A stretch of 64,000 bases of DNA from contig CACVBU010000011.1 of assembly GCA_902728285.1 (NCBI GenBank), positions 992,001 to 1,056,000 of the forward strand, in the 5' to 3' direction. The number at the start of each line of letters is the position of its first letter. Within the stretch, counting starts at the first letter, position 1. Position numbers and translations under genes: made by a program. The stretch is from Clytia hemisphaerica (Eukaryota; Cnidaria; Hydrozoa; Leptothecata; Clytiidae). Positions 46,701-57,213 of the stretch are shown here, piece by piece. A model generated the notes under the pieces. That model was not told the DNA's origin. It did no database searches and saw only the letters and a list, made by a program, of their open reading frames with translations.

Positions 46701-49700
46701 GGCAAAGACGGCAAAGCAGGTGCTGACTTCAGTGATCCATTCCAACCAGCCAAGAAACGTGAGTTGAACAAGGTTCTGTTGATGCAGACAACTCCAGGAT
46801 GCAGACTACCTTATGTCGTGTTCATTTTCAATGTTCTTTAGTATAATTTAGTCATACTCATTATTCAGACTCTACCAAACCTGTTTCTTGCAGTTTAATT
46901 CTCATAAATGGCAACTTTAGAATCTAGCATTTATAAAATCTGCTAACATTCTACATCAATGACAATTTCTACTTTGCATAAACTAAATTCAATAAACTTG
47001 AGGGATAACAAGACTCATTAAAAAAACAATTATTCATACCAATATTAATTTTCATCTTCATATTCACCAATAGGAACTTGCTCCAGTGATCAATTCACAT
47101 GCACCAAAGTTGATAGTTGTATCGCTAAAGACAGAATATGTAATACATTGGTTGATTGCGCAGATAAATCAGACGAAGGGACCGATGCTAATTGTCGTAA
47201 GTAGCGCTTTCATTTTCAATGCAGGGTGTTCTAGAAATTTTTCATACCCACCCCTCGCTGTTGAGGATATCAATTTTTGGAGTTCCACAGTCCCCTGTAT
47301 ATCTGATCCACTGGAGGTGAAGTGTCAAGGGTTGAGATACCCTGGATACCCAGGCATTTTTTCCTGTACCAAGAAGTTTTGCTTTACAATGGATTTCCTA
47401 CTTGTTTTTTTAGTTTTGAATGGCGAAAATGAATTCTTTTTCAACCCCATCTATTTTCCCATTTTATAGCACTCCCCAAGAATGTCCCTGGAGACGTCAA
47501 AGTAGTGATGGTCAAATCAACTGGGTTTACTGTATCTTTCGAACAAGTTGCTGCCAGTGATCGAGCTGAAGAATATGATGTTTATGTTGTAGGTAAGTGT
47601 GACCATAAAAATGTTTCCTACGCAAATAATTACGATCAATGGCAGAGTGGTGTATCAGGGGTACATACCCTGAATAATGGTTTGATAATAAATAGAGGCA
47701 TCGGAGATGATGTCAAAGCCATTGACAATTGTTAATAATTTACCATTTAAATCATTTGAATTAAAATCTCAGACAAAATCGACTAGTCTTTCGATAATGA
47801 ATATTCACCAATCAATAAAACATAAAAATGAAGCGACTGCTTAGGTAGAAATTTTCGTCATCTTTCGTGACTTCATCACGTGTGATGCTGATGAAGTCAC
47901 GAAAGATGACGAAAATTTCTACCTAAGCAGTCGCTTCATTTTTATGTTTTACAAATTTGCTGCTTCTACATTTTACGTTTTCCACCAATCAATATATTGC
48001 GAGACTAACGTCCATTAGATGTTTCTTGTAAGAAATAAAATAAAATATAAATAAAATTGTATTCAAAACTAAGGTATTTTCTAGTCATTGCGAAACGATT
48101 CTTCCATTTAAACTTTAAACCATAGTATAAGAAAGCCGCGGCTGGAATGATGACGCTATTGTTTTTGTCGTAAATGGATGTTCTATCTGTGTCTTCGTGG
48201 TTTATAAGAACTAAGTCGAAGGTGACAAAATCCTTAACCTTAAATGTGTTCATAATATTCAATTGAAGAACAACTACTTTTCAAGTCTCAAATTTTTCTC
48301 ACTATCCTCTCTTATTACCTTATTTGAAGTATATTTTTATAAATTCCAAATAAATTTTTATAAATTTAGGACCAAATAAAACACATTTTATTAAAAGAAC
48401 TAATTTTCAAATGCTAAACTTTCAATGCTTTCTGTCACCTCAATACTGTTGTTTTTCGAATGGAATTTTCACAGAATGCAGCTTGAATATTTATTTACTA
48501 ATACCAGTAATAATTTTTCAGAATAATCAGGAAGGCATTTCAAGGCACTCAATTTTCTTCAAGTTCTTAAAGCACTGACATTCTGACGTTCTAGTACTTT
48601 TAAACCAAGAGTCTTTTCTTTTACTTTGATGTTATGAATGCGTGAATTATCAAGAGATTTGCGTTTATGAGCAAAATTACGTCTAACGAGGTAGTTTGTT
48701 AAAAGTCAAATTAAATTGACAATGGAAATTGTCACCGAACCATAAAAAAAATTTGTTCTTACGACATAGATAGAACAACAGAAATTCAGCTGTACTCATT
48801 CCAGCCGCGGCTTTCTTATACTATGTTTAAACCTACCAATCTACCATAGATACCAAAACAGACAAAGGAATCACCAAGAAGATTAGCCACGAGGCTTTCG
48901 GTAGACCAATCAAAGAAGTCAAAATTGAAGGTTTGACTGTCGATACTGAATATAAAATTCGTGTTCGAGCTAGAAATGCTGTCGGTGATGGACAATGGTC
49001 TGCTGATGTTATCACCAGAACTGGTAGGTGGAAATATCTTGAAAAAATTTTTGAGTTTTTCTCATTCTGTTGAAATTGGTTTAAGGTTTGTACGAGTCTT
49101 GTTTTGAAATTTCCGTTGCAGTTTTTATTTATATTCAGAGTATTAAAATTTTGTAACTGTGTAAAAATTTATGCAACGTCTTTAGAAATCTACAATCTAT
49201 CCTACCTAGTAAATTTTGAACACACTCGCTTCATGAGTTGATAGGTGGAATTGATTTGTTGGAGTGTGTATAACTAGTTTTAAGAGATTCTGAGATTTTT
49301 ATTTTCTATAATTTAAACATAATTTAAACATAATTTTAAATCATTTCTTTCATTTCAGAAAACTTTGGTCCAGTCCTCAATGTGAAATTGACACCTGTTG
49401 AGTTCTTTGAATCATCATCTTTTGTAATCTCCTGGCAACGACCACTCAATTTTGACAAATCAATAGTCTTCAGTTACCAAGTCATATATTGTCGAATCAA
49501 TCTTAAAGATACATGTAAAACAACGGAAAAAACTACAGGTCATGATCAAGTTATAAAAGGTTTGAACCGTGAAGATATCTACGAATGGGAGATCAAGATT
49601 TTTGATTCAGAAGGCGCTGAAGGCAAATCCATTAAGGACACGTATAAAACAAAACCAAGAGGTGAGTCAGACGAATTTTTTCTTCACTTTCATTATTATT

Positions 49701-52700
49701 GTCGTTTTTTCTTATATAACCCCTACCCTAAAGAGAAAAAGAAATCGGAAATAATCAAGGAGTAAAGAAATTCAGGATATACACCAATCAACATTAAGTA
49801 ATGATGTCAAATTGCTTCCAATATAGAGATGTGACCACAACAATCGTTAAAAGTGATTAATTGCTAATTTCTTTAAACAGATTCAACCGAATTTCTCTTC
49901 TAGCCCAAACCGTCCCCGTAGAAAAGGAAAACTATAGAAAAGTAAAACGTGACTTGAATTTTCACTGAGTTTGAAATAAGAATTTAGTCAGCTCACATCA
50001 TAATAGAAATGTAAAACAAAATATCTATAAAATTCACATGAAACAATCACTGTAATGCAAACGTAAGCGTAGAAGAGTGGTGATCATTGTTATTGACGCC
50101 TGGGAGGTCGAAGTTCGATTCCCACTGCTTACTTGGCAAATTAACACACCTTCACCTGGGTCAAGGGGGGGGGGGGGGTTTCAGGGGGTACCCGATTCCG
50201 CAATTCCGCCAATTTTTTCTCCAATTTCCGTCAAACCGTCTTAAATTGAACCAAAATTCCGTCACCGAAAATTCCTTTGAAATTCAATATTTTTGTCGAA
50301 AATTCCGCAAATTTTGAATATCTTTTACCAATTCCGAAATTCCGCAAATTTTTTTGCTAAATTCCGTTTTTCCGCACTAAAATTGTCTAATTTTCCGTCT
50401 CCGTCAGAGAACCCAATTTCCGTAATTCCGTCTAAATTTTCGCCAAATTCCGCCACTCCGTCCGAAAAAAGGGCCGATTCCGCTCCTCCGCCAACCATGA
50501 AACCCCCCCGGTCAACTCATAACATGTGAGGGGAATTGGGTACCACTTTTCTGATACAAAATTTTATAAAAAATGTGTACTCTCTGCCGTGTAGTTCGAG
50601 TGCCCTCAATATACATCATGATATCTACTTCGTGAGGAGTCGGACCCATTTTGACCATCCCCCAAAGAGAATGGTTCATACAATCATTATCATAATATAG
50701 ACTATCAGCGATATAGATGTAAACATTGTTTCAACGTTTATCCAATATTCTCAACGTCCATATAACGCTAGATGAACGTTGAAATAACCCTGTGTGCAAA
50801 CTGGGATGTGTCAGGTTGACACGAGAATCGTGGGAAAAACAGTAGGTTGTTCTTTTTCCGATGCGGAAGACGTCATTTCTTCGAGAAACGTCGGCGGAAA
50901 ACATGCCTACGGTGCTCTATTGTCCTTGCCGATGATCATCACAATAAATGATTCAATTTTATTTTTTTTCTTTAGACGAATGCACTTCAGACCAATTTAG
51001 ATGTACTGGATCACCACAATGTGTGGACAAAAATAATCTTTGCAATGCTATCAAAGATTGTGGTGATGCCTCTGATGAAAAAGTTGGCGCTCAATGTAGT
51101 AAGTTGACCATTACATATAAAGTGATCGTTATCTCGTTCTGATATTTTGTTGACTTAGTATGGCTCTTTTTAAACACTATCATCAATTGTTGTTTTCACG
51201 GTATGGTTTTCTTGATTTTTATGTCATTCTTAAACGAAAACATCCAACATTTTTGAGTGTCAGAATCGGTTATCAATATCTTTTTACAAGCTTTAGATTT
51301 CTTTTAAAACTAAATCGAAGCTTTAGCAGATTTAAGTTTACTTAATCAAGGTAATTCTAAACATTGTGAATTGTTCATCCATTCGTTAGTGTATGATGAA
51401 TTGTGTTTGAACGTTTTCGGGAGTTTCGTATCCTATTTGTATAGAGAAAGAATCTTCGGGAGATGTGTATCATCAGACGCATGGGTCGGATATAAACAAT
51501 AACCCTTCCTCCGCAGCTCATGATCAGCCATTGTGGTATCCAGTTCCTCTCTAGCCCTGTTTCCCGTCTCAAAATGTTTAAGTTATACAAAAGTGTGTTT
51601 CACTTAAGATTTTTAAATTACTCATTTCCTTCTTCATTTTTTTCTCAACAGAGGTACCATCAAGCCGACCAAAGGAAATCGATGTCAAAGAAAAAAGCCA
51701 AGGATCTTACAAATTCACATTCCCTAATTTCCCTGGAGCAGACAGAATCGATCATTTTGAAATTGAAGTTCGTGACATTCGTAAAGATGAAGTTTTCTTA
51801 TCTTCCTCAAAACAACATAATTATCTTGCCGGAGCTGTTGTCGAATTCCAATTGGATGGTTTAGTCACTGGTAAAGAGTATGAAGTGAGATTCAGAGGTG
51901 TGAACCCTTCAGGTGATGGACCATGGAGTGAACCAATCAGCGTTGGTCAATGTAAGTTCTTTCAACTTCTCCTCCAAACAAACTATGTAACTTTAAAAGA
52001 AAAGTCTTCTCAGTATTATGACCCCCCCAGCGGACCTTCAACTCACACAATCAGACATTTTTTTTTCAAGTTCACGCCTTCACGCAGCTTTTTAAAATCT
52101 TCACGCATTGACACAAACCGTTAGGGGGCGTGCGTATATGGTCAGTTGGAGTTTATCTAAAATCAGCAGAATTTTTTTGATATCAAACGACGATAAACAG
52201 CAAACTCTCTCTAATTCGAGCCTCTTTTATTTGAATTTTTCATTAATTAGAACTGGAACTTAAGTCTCCGCTTGACTACGCTTGACTAGCTGTACCATGA
52301 AATACTGACCGTTATTCGAATCCTTCTCTTTCCTCGGATATTCGAAAGAAAATTCTTGGTCAATAAAAGATCGAATTAGAGAGAATCAACTGTAAATAAG
52401 TTAGAGTATCTACAGGTTTTTGATTTGTTGTTTTAACGTGCCTAAACAGGGTTTGGCCTAAAAGACAAGTGGAACTTAAAGGAAAACTACCTAGCTTCAA
52501 ACTTTTCGGCACTCTTTTAAAGAATGAAAATATAAACCATCAAGATATCAAGTTTTAGTACTAATGGAGCAATTCTAACTTTTTATGTTTTTACCAATAT
52601 TGTCTTAAATTTCTTTAGCTGTACCGCCACTCACACGCTCAACCACCAAGGCTCCACCATCAAGTGATGAATCATCAGAAGGCATGACAACTGCTCAAAA

Positions 52701-52860
52701 AGCTGGTATCGCAATAGGTATCATTTTAGCTTTAATCATCCTCATCATTATCATCGTCATCGTTATGAAGAATCGTAAATCGAAAAGTTCAAAACCACAA
52801 GGAAAATATAACGGTAGCGGTAAACCTAACAATGGTTATGAAATGGACCGACGACCATAG
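43711..52860 (+). CDS. Transmembrane protein with (FN3-LDLa-FN3) x3
   Basis: Twelve exons by GT-AG sites and frame: 43711-43756, 44151-44462, 44823-44945, 45646-45957, 46429-46758, 47074-47196, 47470-47592, 48850-49023, 49359-49661, 50976-51098, 51652-51951, 52619-52860. Every intron is phase 1. The predicted protein has 836 residues: signal peptide (1-16), then three repeats of FN3 type a, LDLa, FN3 type b, then a Thr/Ser-rich stalk, one membrane helix (~784-806, AGIAIGIILALIILIIIIVI) and a 30-residue basic tail. Each LDLa has six cysteines and a calcium-binding acidic SDE motif. Each type-a FN3 has an extra Cys pair 6-7 residues apart. LDLa and FN3 modules bind ligands or cells, so an adhesion or receptor role is inferred. 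No kinase or other enzyme domain. Exact family unknown. Confidence 0.85.
44151..44462 (+). CDS. Exon 2: FN3 type a, repeat 1
   Basis: Acceptor cattttccag. It codes one FN3 (VTVTWDVP ... YTYHIRAYSKDG) with the extra cysteines CAISTTNC. Donor GTAGGT. Confidence 0.85.
44823..44945 (+). CDS. Exon 3: LDLa domain 1
   Basis: Exactly 123 nt, with six cysteines and the SDNSDE motif. Acceptor ttcttcttccag, donor GTAAGT. Confidence 0.9.
45064..45176. mobile_element. ~110-bp MITE in intron 3
   Basis: The inverted ends cacacaacgttgtttcaa and ttgaaacaatgttgtgtg. A relative at 50724-50797 shares the core caacgtccatataac. Confidence 0.6.
45646..45957 (+). CDS. Exon 4: FN3 type b, repeat 1
   Basis: One complete FN3 in a single exon (ITILFQPV ... 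GLTPGTEYNFRFAAVNAVG). Donor GTAATT. Confidence 0.85.
46429..46758 (+). CDS. Exon 5: Thr linker and FN3 type a, repeat 2
   Basis: Begins with a short ATTTTTAAP linker, then an FN3 (VIITWDEP ... YTLHIKAIGKDG) with the Cys pair CEINMADTC. Donor GTGAGT. Confidence 0.85.
47074..47196 (+). CDS. Exon 6: LDLa domain 2
   Basis: 123 nt; six cysteines, DCADKSDEG. Donor GTAAGT. Confidence 0.9.
47470..47592 (+). CDS. Exon 7: first half of FN3 type b, repeat 2
   Basis: Codes the strands up to EEYDVYVV and then stops at a donor GTAAGT in phase 1. In the paralogous exons 4 and 11 the same domain is not interrupted. Confidence 0.8.
47817..47950. repeat. Perfect 62-bp-arm hairpin in intron 7
   Basis: Arms 47817-47878 and 47889-47950 are exact reverse complements with a 10-nt loop. 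Flanked on the outside by the direct repeat caccaatcaata (47806-47817 and 47983-47994). The transcript would fold into a long perfect hairpin. Confidence 0.9.
48121..48825. mobile_element. 705-bp MITE, catagtataag family, copy 2 (intron 7)
   Basis: Ends catagtataagaaagccgcg and cgcggctttcttatactatg are inverted; the 7-bp direct repeat TTTAAAC flanks it (48114-48120 and 48826-48832). The right edge plus duplication lies only 17 bp before exon 8, so it forms most of the intron's 3' part. Confidence 0.85.
48850..49023 (+). CDS. Exon 8: second half of FN3 type b, repeat 2
   Basis: The acceptor ctaccatag leads into DTKTDKGI ... KIEGLTVDTEYKIRVRARN, completing the FN3 begun in exon 7. Donor GTAGGT. 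Confidence 0.8.
49359..49661 (+). CDS. Exon 9: FN3 type a, repeat 3
   Basis: One FN3 (FVISWQRP ... YEWEIKIFDSEG) with the Cys pair CRINLKDTC. Donor GTGAGT. Confidence 0.85.
50063..50132 (+). repeat. tRNA-like sequence, possible SINE head
   Basis: About 70 nt with near-complementary ends (gtaagcg and tgcttac), an A-box-like tagaagagtgg and a B box agttcgattcc. The T stem does not pair well, so it is not a working tRNA. It lies in intron 9. Confidence 0.3.
50165..50514. mobile_element. G-run-ended element with attccg subrepeats (intron 9)
   Basis: The left G-run plus tttca and right tgaaaccccccc are inverted, and GGTCAA lies just outside both. The interior is mostly attccg, ttccgtc and ttccgc repeats. 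Confidence 0.55.
50724..50797. mobile_element. Short MITE, relative of 45064-45176 (intron 9)
   Basis: Shares attgtttcaacg, caacgtccatataac and tgtgtgca with the copy in intron 3. Confidence 0.45.
50976..51098 (+). CDS. Exon 10: LDLa domain 3
   Basis: 123 nt; six cysteines, DCGDASDE. Donor GTAAGT. Confidence 0.9.
51652..51951 (+). CDS. Exon 11: FN3 type b, repeat 3
   Basis: One complete FN3 (YKFTFPNF ... GLVTGKEYEVRFRGVNPSG). Donor GTAAGT. Confidence 0.85.
52019..52140. mobile_element. Fragment of the attcacg element family (intron 11)
   Basis: Contains acccccccagcggaccttcaa followed by ttcacgccttcacgc, matching the left end of the element at 2876-4235. The right part is missing. Confidence 0.5.
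52619..52860 (+). CDS. Exon 12: stalk, transmembrane helix and tail
   Basis: A Thr/Pro/Ser stalk, a long Ile-rich helix, then a basic juxtamembrane (MKNRKSKSSK) and a short tail ending DRRP and stop TAG. No signalling motif is obvious. Confidence 0.85.
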
Positions 52861-53185
52861 ATAATGGAGTTGAGTACGAGAAAAACTATTTGGAAGATGA
52901 AAAAAAAAAATGATATGATAAACTTTTTGAAAAACGATTTTATTTATTATATGATTGATCAATTCCGGACATGACTGGATTGAGTGAAGAATAGTATTTG
53001 ACATACAACAAACGCCATTTTTGCATCTTTTGTTGCAATATAATTGATTCCAGCCCAATCTCTTTTAAATCTAGCTCATTCTGAAATGCCTACTGAATTT
53101 ACCAAAAAGAAAGTAATTTTGAAAATTAGTTGTGGGTTTTGTTTTAGAAAAAGCCTCAAATATGTAGCAATTTGTGTTTACTGGA

Positions 53186-53191
53186 AATAAA
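53186..53191 (+). promoter_or_regulatory. Poly(A) signal AATAAA
   Basis: First AATAAA after the FN3/LDLa stop (about 325 nt downstream); another follows about 16 nt later. Confidence 0.45.
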
Positions 53192-53558
53192 ATCAAACGA
53201 AATAAAACAATAAGGTATGTACATGGCCTGACATGAAATACGTGCCTGATATGTAACGTACATATGAATAATTAAATCTTGACTTTTTTTTTAAATCAGG
53301 GTAAAAATCAAAATTTTCATATCTTTTCTAGTGTATATAAATAAATTTTTATTGCCTTATTGTTATAACTTTTATTTTATTTTTTAATGATAAATTCACA
53401 TTTGACTGTTTCCTCTGTTTGTTTGTTTGGAATAATTAAGTTAGCAATATTATTTTAATTTAAGTTTCTAGAATGTTTTTAAAGAATAAAACATTATGAA
53501 TAACATTAAATACTCTTAATGAACTTTCATTACCACAAATACTTTACCTATCTAATTG

Positions 53559-53700
53559 TAACACCCCTGTCTCACAGCCCCGGTGGAACTTTTTCCAACA
53601 GTAGGGATGAAATTTTCCATTGAAATCCCGATGAGATGATAAATTCTATTCTTCGGTTAGAAAATCTTGGAGGAGGTGAGATAGATAGATTTTCGAACGT
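53559..53700. mobile_element. Truncated MITE, cacccct family
   Basis: Has the left end taacacccctgtctcacagcc and the following ccattgaaatccc motif but no matching right end. Confidence 0.45.
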
Positions 53701-54324
53701 TACTTTACAGTTTTGGACGAATCAAATGGCTAAAAATAGATCACGTGACGTTTGAATCCCAAATTCACCTAGCCGAGCCAGCCCACCTCCATGGACGGCC
53801 CCTTATTATAGTGGGAGAGCGTTTTGCATTTCAACATCTTCAAAAGAATTTTTCTCATGTATCCACTCTTTATTGGGAATCAAAAAAAGTCTTTGAAATC
53901 ACATTCGGCATTTGACTTTCGTAGAATCATATAAGTGATTATCAGATCGTACGTGACTCTTAAGGCTTGGGGACACAAGAAGTCTTTTTTGCATTATGGT
54001 GGGATGCAACATGCTCCATCTCACCAACCTGAAACATTTTCTCGTGTCTCTACCCCATTTTTCTTACTACCAATACAAGTGAAATCTCTCAAAAACTAAT
54101 ATTGAGAGAAGTGGGCGAGTGAATTGAGCACTTATTTTGAAAGCCATATCTTATCAATGTTTCGATATTACTGTCTCCTTGCCTTTTGGATTTTTGTCTA
54201 GATTCTATTTCTTATCTTGTCTCCTTTTCCATATTTCTTTTTCTTCTTTATCATGTCTTTATTGAAAATCTTATTTCGTCTAAATGCAGTGAGGTTTGAA
54301 ATTAAAAATTGGAACTTGTGTAAT
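53701..54324. other. Intergenic, no gene recognised
   Basis: No supported feature. Confidence 0.35.
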
Positions 54325-54436
54325 TTAAGGGCTCTGACCATAGTGAATTTTTCATAATTGCCGTGTTTAAAATGTGTTTTCTGACTGATGTAACCAACAA
54401 AACTATGGCATGTTACAGTATACATTTTCTGTTAGA

Positions 54437-54568
54437 CAAACTATTCCTGAATCTGAAAATTCAAAAATTGCATTGAAAAAATTTGATGAAGAAGAAAATG
54501 AAGACTTTTGCGAGGAAGCGTATTTCAAATTTGAAGAGCTTAGTTTAGGCGAAGAAAAAACATTTTGA
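54437..54568 (+). pseudogene. Acidic coding remnant of the TTAA element
   Basis: A frame with LKKFDEEENEDFCEEAYFKF and a stop at 54566-54568. The second copy near 63928-64000 keeps the same frame (KKFDEEENEDFCGEEYFNFE), with several differences at third codon positions. This suggests both derive from the same protein end, perhaps an acidic exon of a transposase, but it is too short to assign. Confidence 0.4.
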
Positions 54569-54901
54569 AAAATTTTTCGCAGTAGATGGTGTATCTTTTA
54601 CCGAACAATAAAATTTTTTGCGGACAATTTTTGTAAATGCTTCTTTGTCTCGAAATCTTCAAAACAGTGGTTTTTCATCAATTTTTCATCTGGATTTTGC
54701 TTAAAAAACAGCCATAACTTTTGACACATCTTTTTAGAAATATTTTCCGCAAAATCTAAAATAATTCAATTCTTTGCGGACAGTTTGAAAAAAGTTCGAA
54801 ACAAAAAGGTTAATTACTTAGCACTTTTTATAAAAGAAGGTGATGCAACATATTATTAACGTCTTTTTAAAGTTCATAACGTCATTTTTGCAATTAAGTT
54901 C

Positions 54902-55345
54902 TTACCGTAAATTACCGATTAAGCGCCCGGGCGCTTATTTAATTTTTCAGGCTCTGAGGGGGGCGCTTATTCAAGTGGGGCACTTATTCAAGCGGGGCGC
55001 TTATTTCTTTATTTCAGAAATTCGTATATCAACAAATTTGGAATCTATTAAACTTAACTGTTTCAAAGAGTTGATTTTTCAAAAAAGGATGAATAAAAGA
55101 AAAATTGGAAAAATCCAATTGACAATTTCTATCATTTTATTCTTAATCGCTTTCTTTCTTTTTAAGACACAAGTATCTACTCAATATCTTATTCAATTAA
55201 TAACAATATTTGAATAAGCGCCCCTCCCTTGAGGGGGGCGCTTATTCGAGCGGGGCGCTTATAAGATTATTTTAACTAAAAGGGGGGCGCTTATTCGAGC
55301 GGGGCGCTAATTCAAGCGGGGCGCTTAATCGGTGATTTACGGTAA
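54902..55345. mobile_element. 444-bp MITE with gcgcttattcgagcggg subrepeats
   Basis: Left ttaccgtaaattaccgatta and right taatcggtgatttacggtaa are inverted. Just inside, both ends are tandem-like copies of ggggcgcttattcaagcgg. Nested in the TTAA element. Confidence 0.75.
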
Positions 55346-55559
55346 TTACTCTTAAGGGGTTTGATTAAAAAGCAATTCATAAAGGCAATTCTTTGTTAAA
55401 AGTGTTAAAGAATCTAAAACATAACTTTTATGTTCAGATACTAAAATCAATTTTCTGACTATGGTCAAAGCCCTTAACATAAAAAAAATCACCAAAATAT
55501 CCATAAAAACGCAGTCGTAAACAAGGTCTGGGTGTTAGACAGGCACTTTTGAAGGCTAT

Positions 55560-55840
55560 TCAGCGCAGACGGAACTTGCTCTTAATTACATAACCTTTTG
55601 GGGGAATCTCCCTCCACTACCCCCATTTTGAGTCTCCACATCGGTCCGCATTACTATTTGCTAGGGATTCCCTTGCTCCTCTACTTTTCCGAATGCGAGA
55701 CCTTCCCTGGGGTTCACAGAACAAGACCATTCTAACTAACGGATAGGCCCCGCTTGGTCCGGAAGGTCTTCGTTCGGGTACACTGGGGAATCGTCTTTCG
55801 CATAAACTTTTTATTTTATTTCGCATAGACTTTATCATAA
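55560..55840 (-). other. GC-rich island of unknown origin
   Basis: About 240 bp of clearly higher GC than its surroundings. On the minus strand one frame is open over ~60 codons (SLCERRFPSVPERRPSGPSG onward). A second frame gives protein-like text (DDSPVYPNEDLPDQAGPI; WSCSVNPREGLAFGKVEEQG) interrupted by two TAG codons. Not recognised. It could be a captured gene fragment, a retroelement or ribozyme-like RNA remnant, or transferred DNA. Confidence 0.35.
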
Positions 55841-55984
55841 AAACAATAAAAAAGAAAGCTGTAAATATTAGATATATTTAGATATATACCTATTTTATTG
55901 GTGGTAAAAGAAAAGACAAAAAAAAAACAAAAAAACTTTTTTTGAAAACACAAATAATTGGAAGCCTCCGATGTTTTTGGGTAA

Positions 55985-56660
55985 AACTTAAATACGCAAC
56001 CAGTAACAATCACCCACAATCACCCACAACCAGCCACAATCACCCACAACCAGCCACAATCACCCACAATCAGTAACAATCACCAGGAAAAATGAACAAC
56101 CACCCAAAATGGGTACAACCGGCCAGGAAAAAGGTACAATCACCAACAACTACCCATAAAAAGGTACAACCAGCCAGAAAAAATGTACAACCACCCAGAA
56201 AAAAGGTACAACCACCCAGGAAAAAAAGGTACAACCACCCAAAAAAAAGGTACAACCACCCAGGAAAAAAAGGTACAACCACCCAAAAAAAAGGTACAAC
56301 CACCCAGAAAAAGGGAACAATCACCAAGGAAAAGGTACAACCAACCATAAAAAGGTACCACAAGCCAGAAAAAAGGTACATCTACACAGAAAAAGATACA
56401 GCCACCCAGAAAAAGGTACAATCACCCAGGAAAAGGTACAATCACCCAGGATAAAGGTACAACCACCCAGAAAAAAGGTACAATCACCCAGAAAAAAGGT
56501 ACAATCACCCAGGAAAAGGTACAACCACCCAGGAAAAGGTAAAACCACCCAGAAAAAAGGTACAATCACCCAGGAAAAGGTACAATCACCCAGGAAAAGG
56601 TACAACCACCAAGAAAAAGGTACAACCAGCCAGAAAAAAATGTACAATACGATATAGTCC
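55985..56660. repeat. Minisatellite, ggtacaaccacccagaaaaa
   Basis: Starts with ~12-bp units (aatcacccacaa), then about 27 units of 17-22 bp built on ggtacaaccacccagaaaaa. Frames of about 90-120 codons are open on both strands purely because the unit lacks stops; none is a credible gene. Confidence 0.9.
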
Positions 56661-56905
56661 AAAATTTATCACTGATTGACAAAAGAACAACAAAAAAGAG
56701 CCCCTTTTTATGTCAATCAGGGCAAAGTTTTAAGCTGTCTTTTTTGACTGAATAGATATTTTTTCAAGTTTTTTCGCATTTTTGACGTTTCAAGATCTCT
56801 GATATAAAAATGAAGATCATAGCATTATTCTAACCATGTCCCAGAATGCCAAATTTTAAGCGCAAAAATCTGGGGGCCTAGACATGTTCATTTGTCCGTC
56901 AAAAG

Positions 56906-57213
56906 TACACCCCCTCTCACAGACCCACTGGGACCCCATCCCACTGGAAAAATTCTTCAAGATATCGTCCCCAGTGGAAAATTATTCTTCCAATTGTTGT
57001 CCTCACTGAAAGTAATCAAATAGGCCAATACTCACTCCAAAATATTATGCTATTTTTCCCATCCCCATTGAATTTTGTGACTTGAAAACAAAAGAATTAA
57101 AATCCCCAGCCATAAAAGATATGGAAATATCAATCCCCATCGAGTTTCAGTCCGTTATTTTTATCCCCCCCACTGGCTGAATAAATCCTACCAGGTCTTT
57201 GAGAAAGGGTGTA
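56906..57213. mobile_element. MITE, cacccct family, complete copy
   Basis: Starts tacaccccctctcacagacc and ends ggtctttgagaaagggtgta, with TA at both edges. The interior has repeated ccccattgaattt, ccccagtgg and ccactgg motifs. Confidence 0.65.

Larger units (their letters stand above)
54325..55477. mobile_element. 1.15-kb element with TTAA ends
   Basis: Starts TTAAgggctctgaccatag and ends ctatggtcaaagcccTTAA, an inverted pair bounded by TTAA. This fits TTAA-targeting superfamilies (piggyBac or Kolobok type). It carries a short coding-like remnant (54437-54568) and a nested element (54902-55345). Another copy begins at 63790 and runs off the window. Confidence 0.65.

Noticed and set aside
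55985-56660. Frames of about 90-120 codons on both strands, lysine/proline or aromatic rich
   Set aside because: The tandem unit simply lacks stop codons in those frames; the peptides just mirror the repeat.
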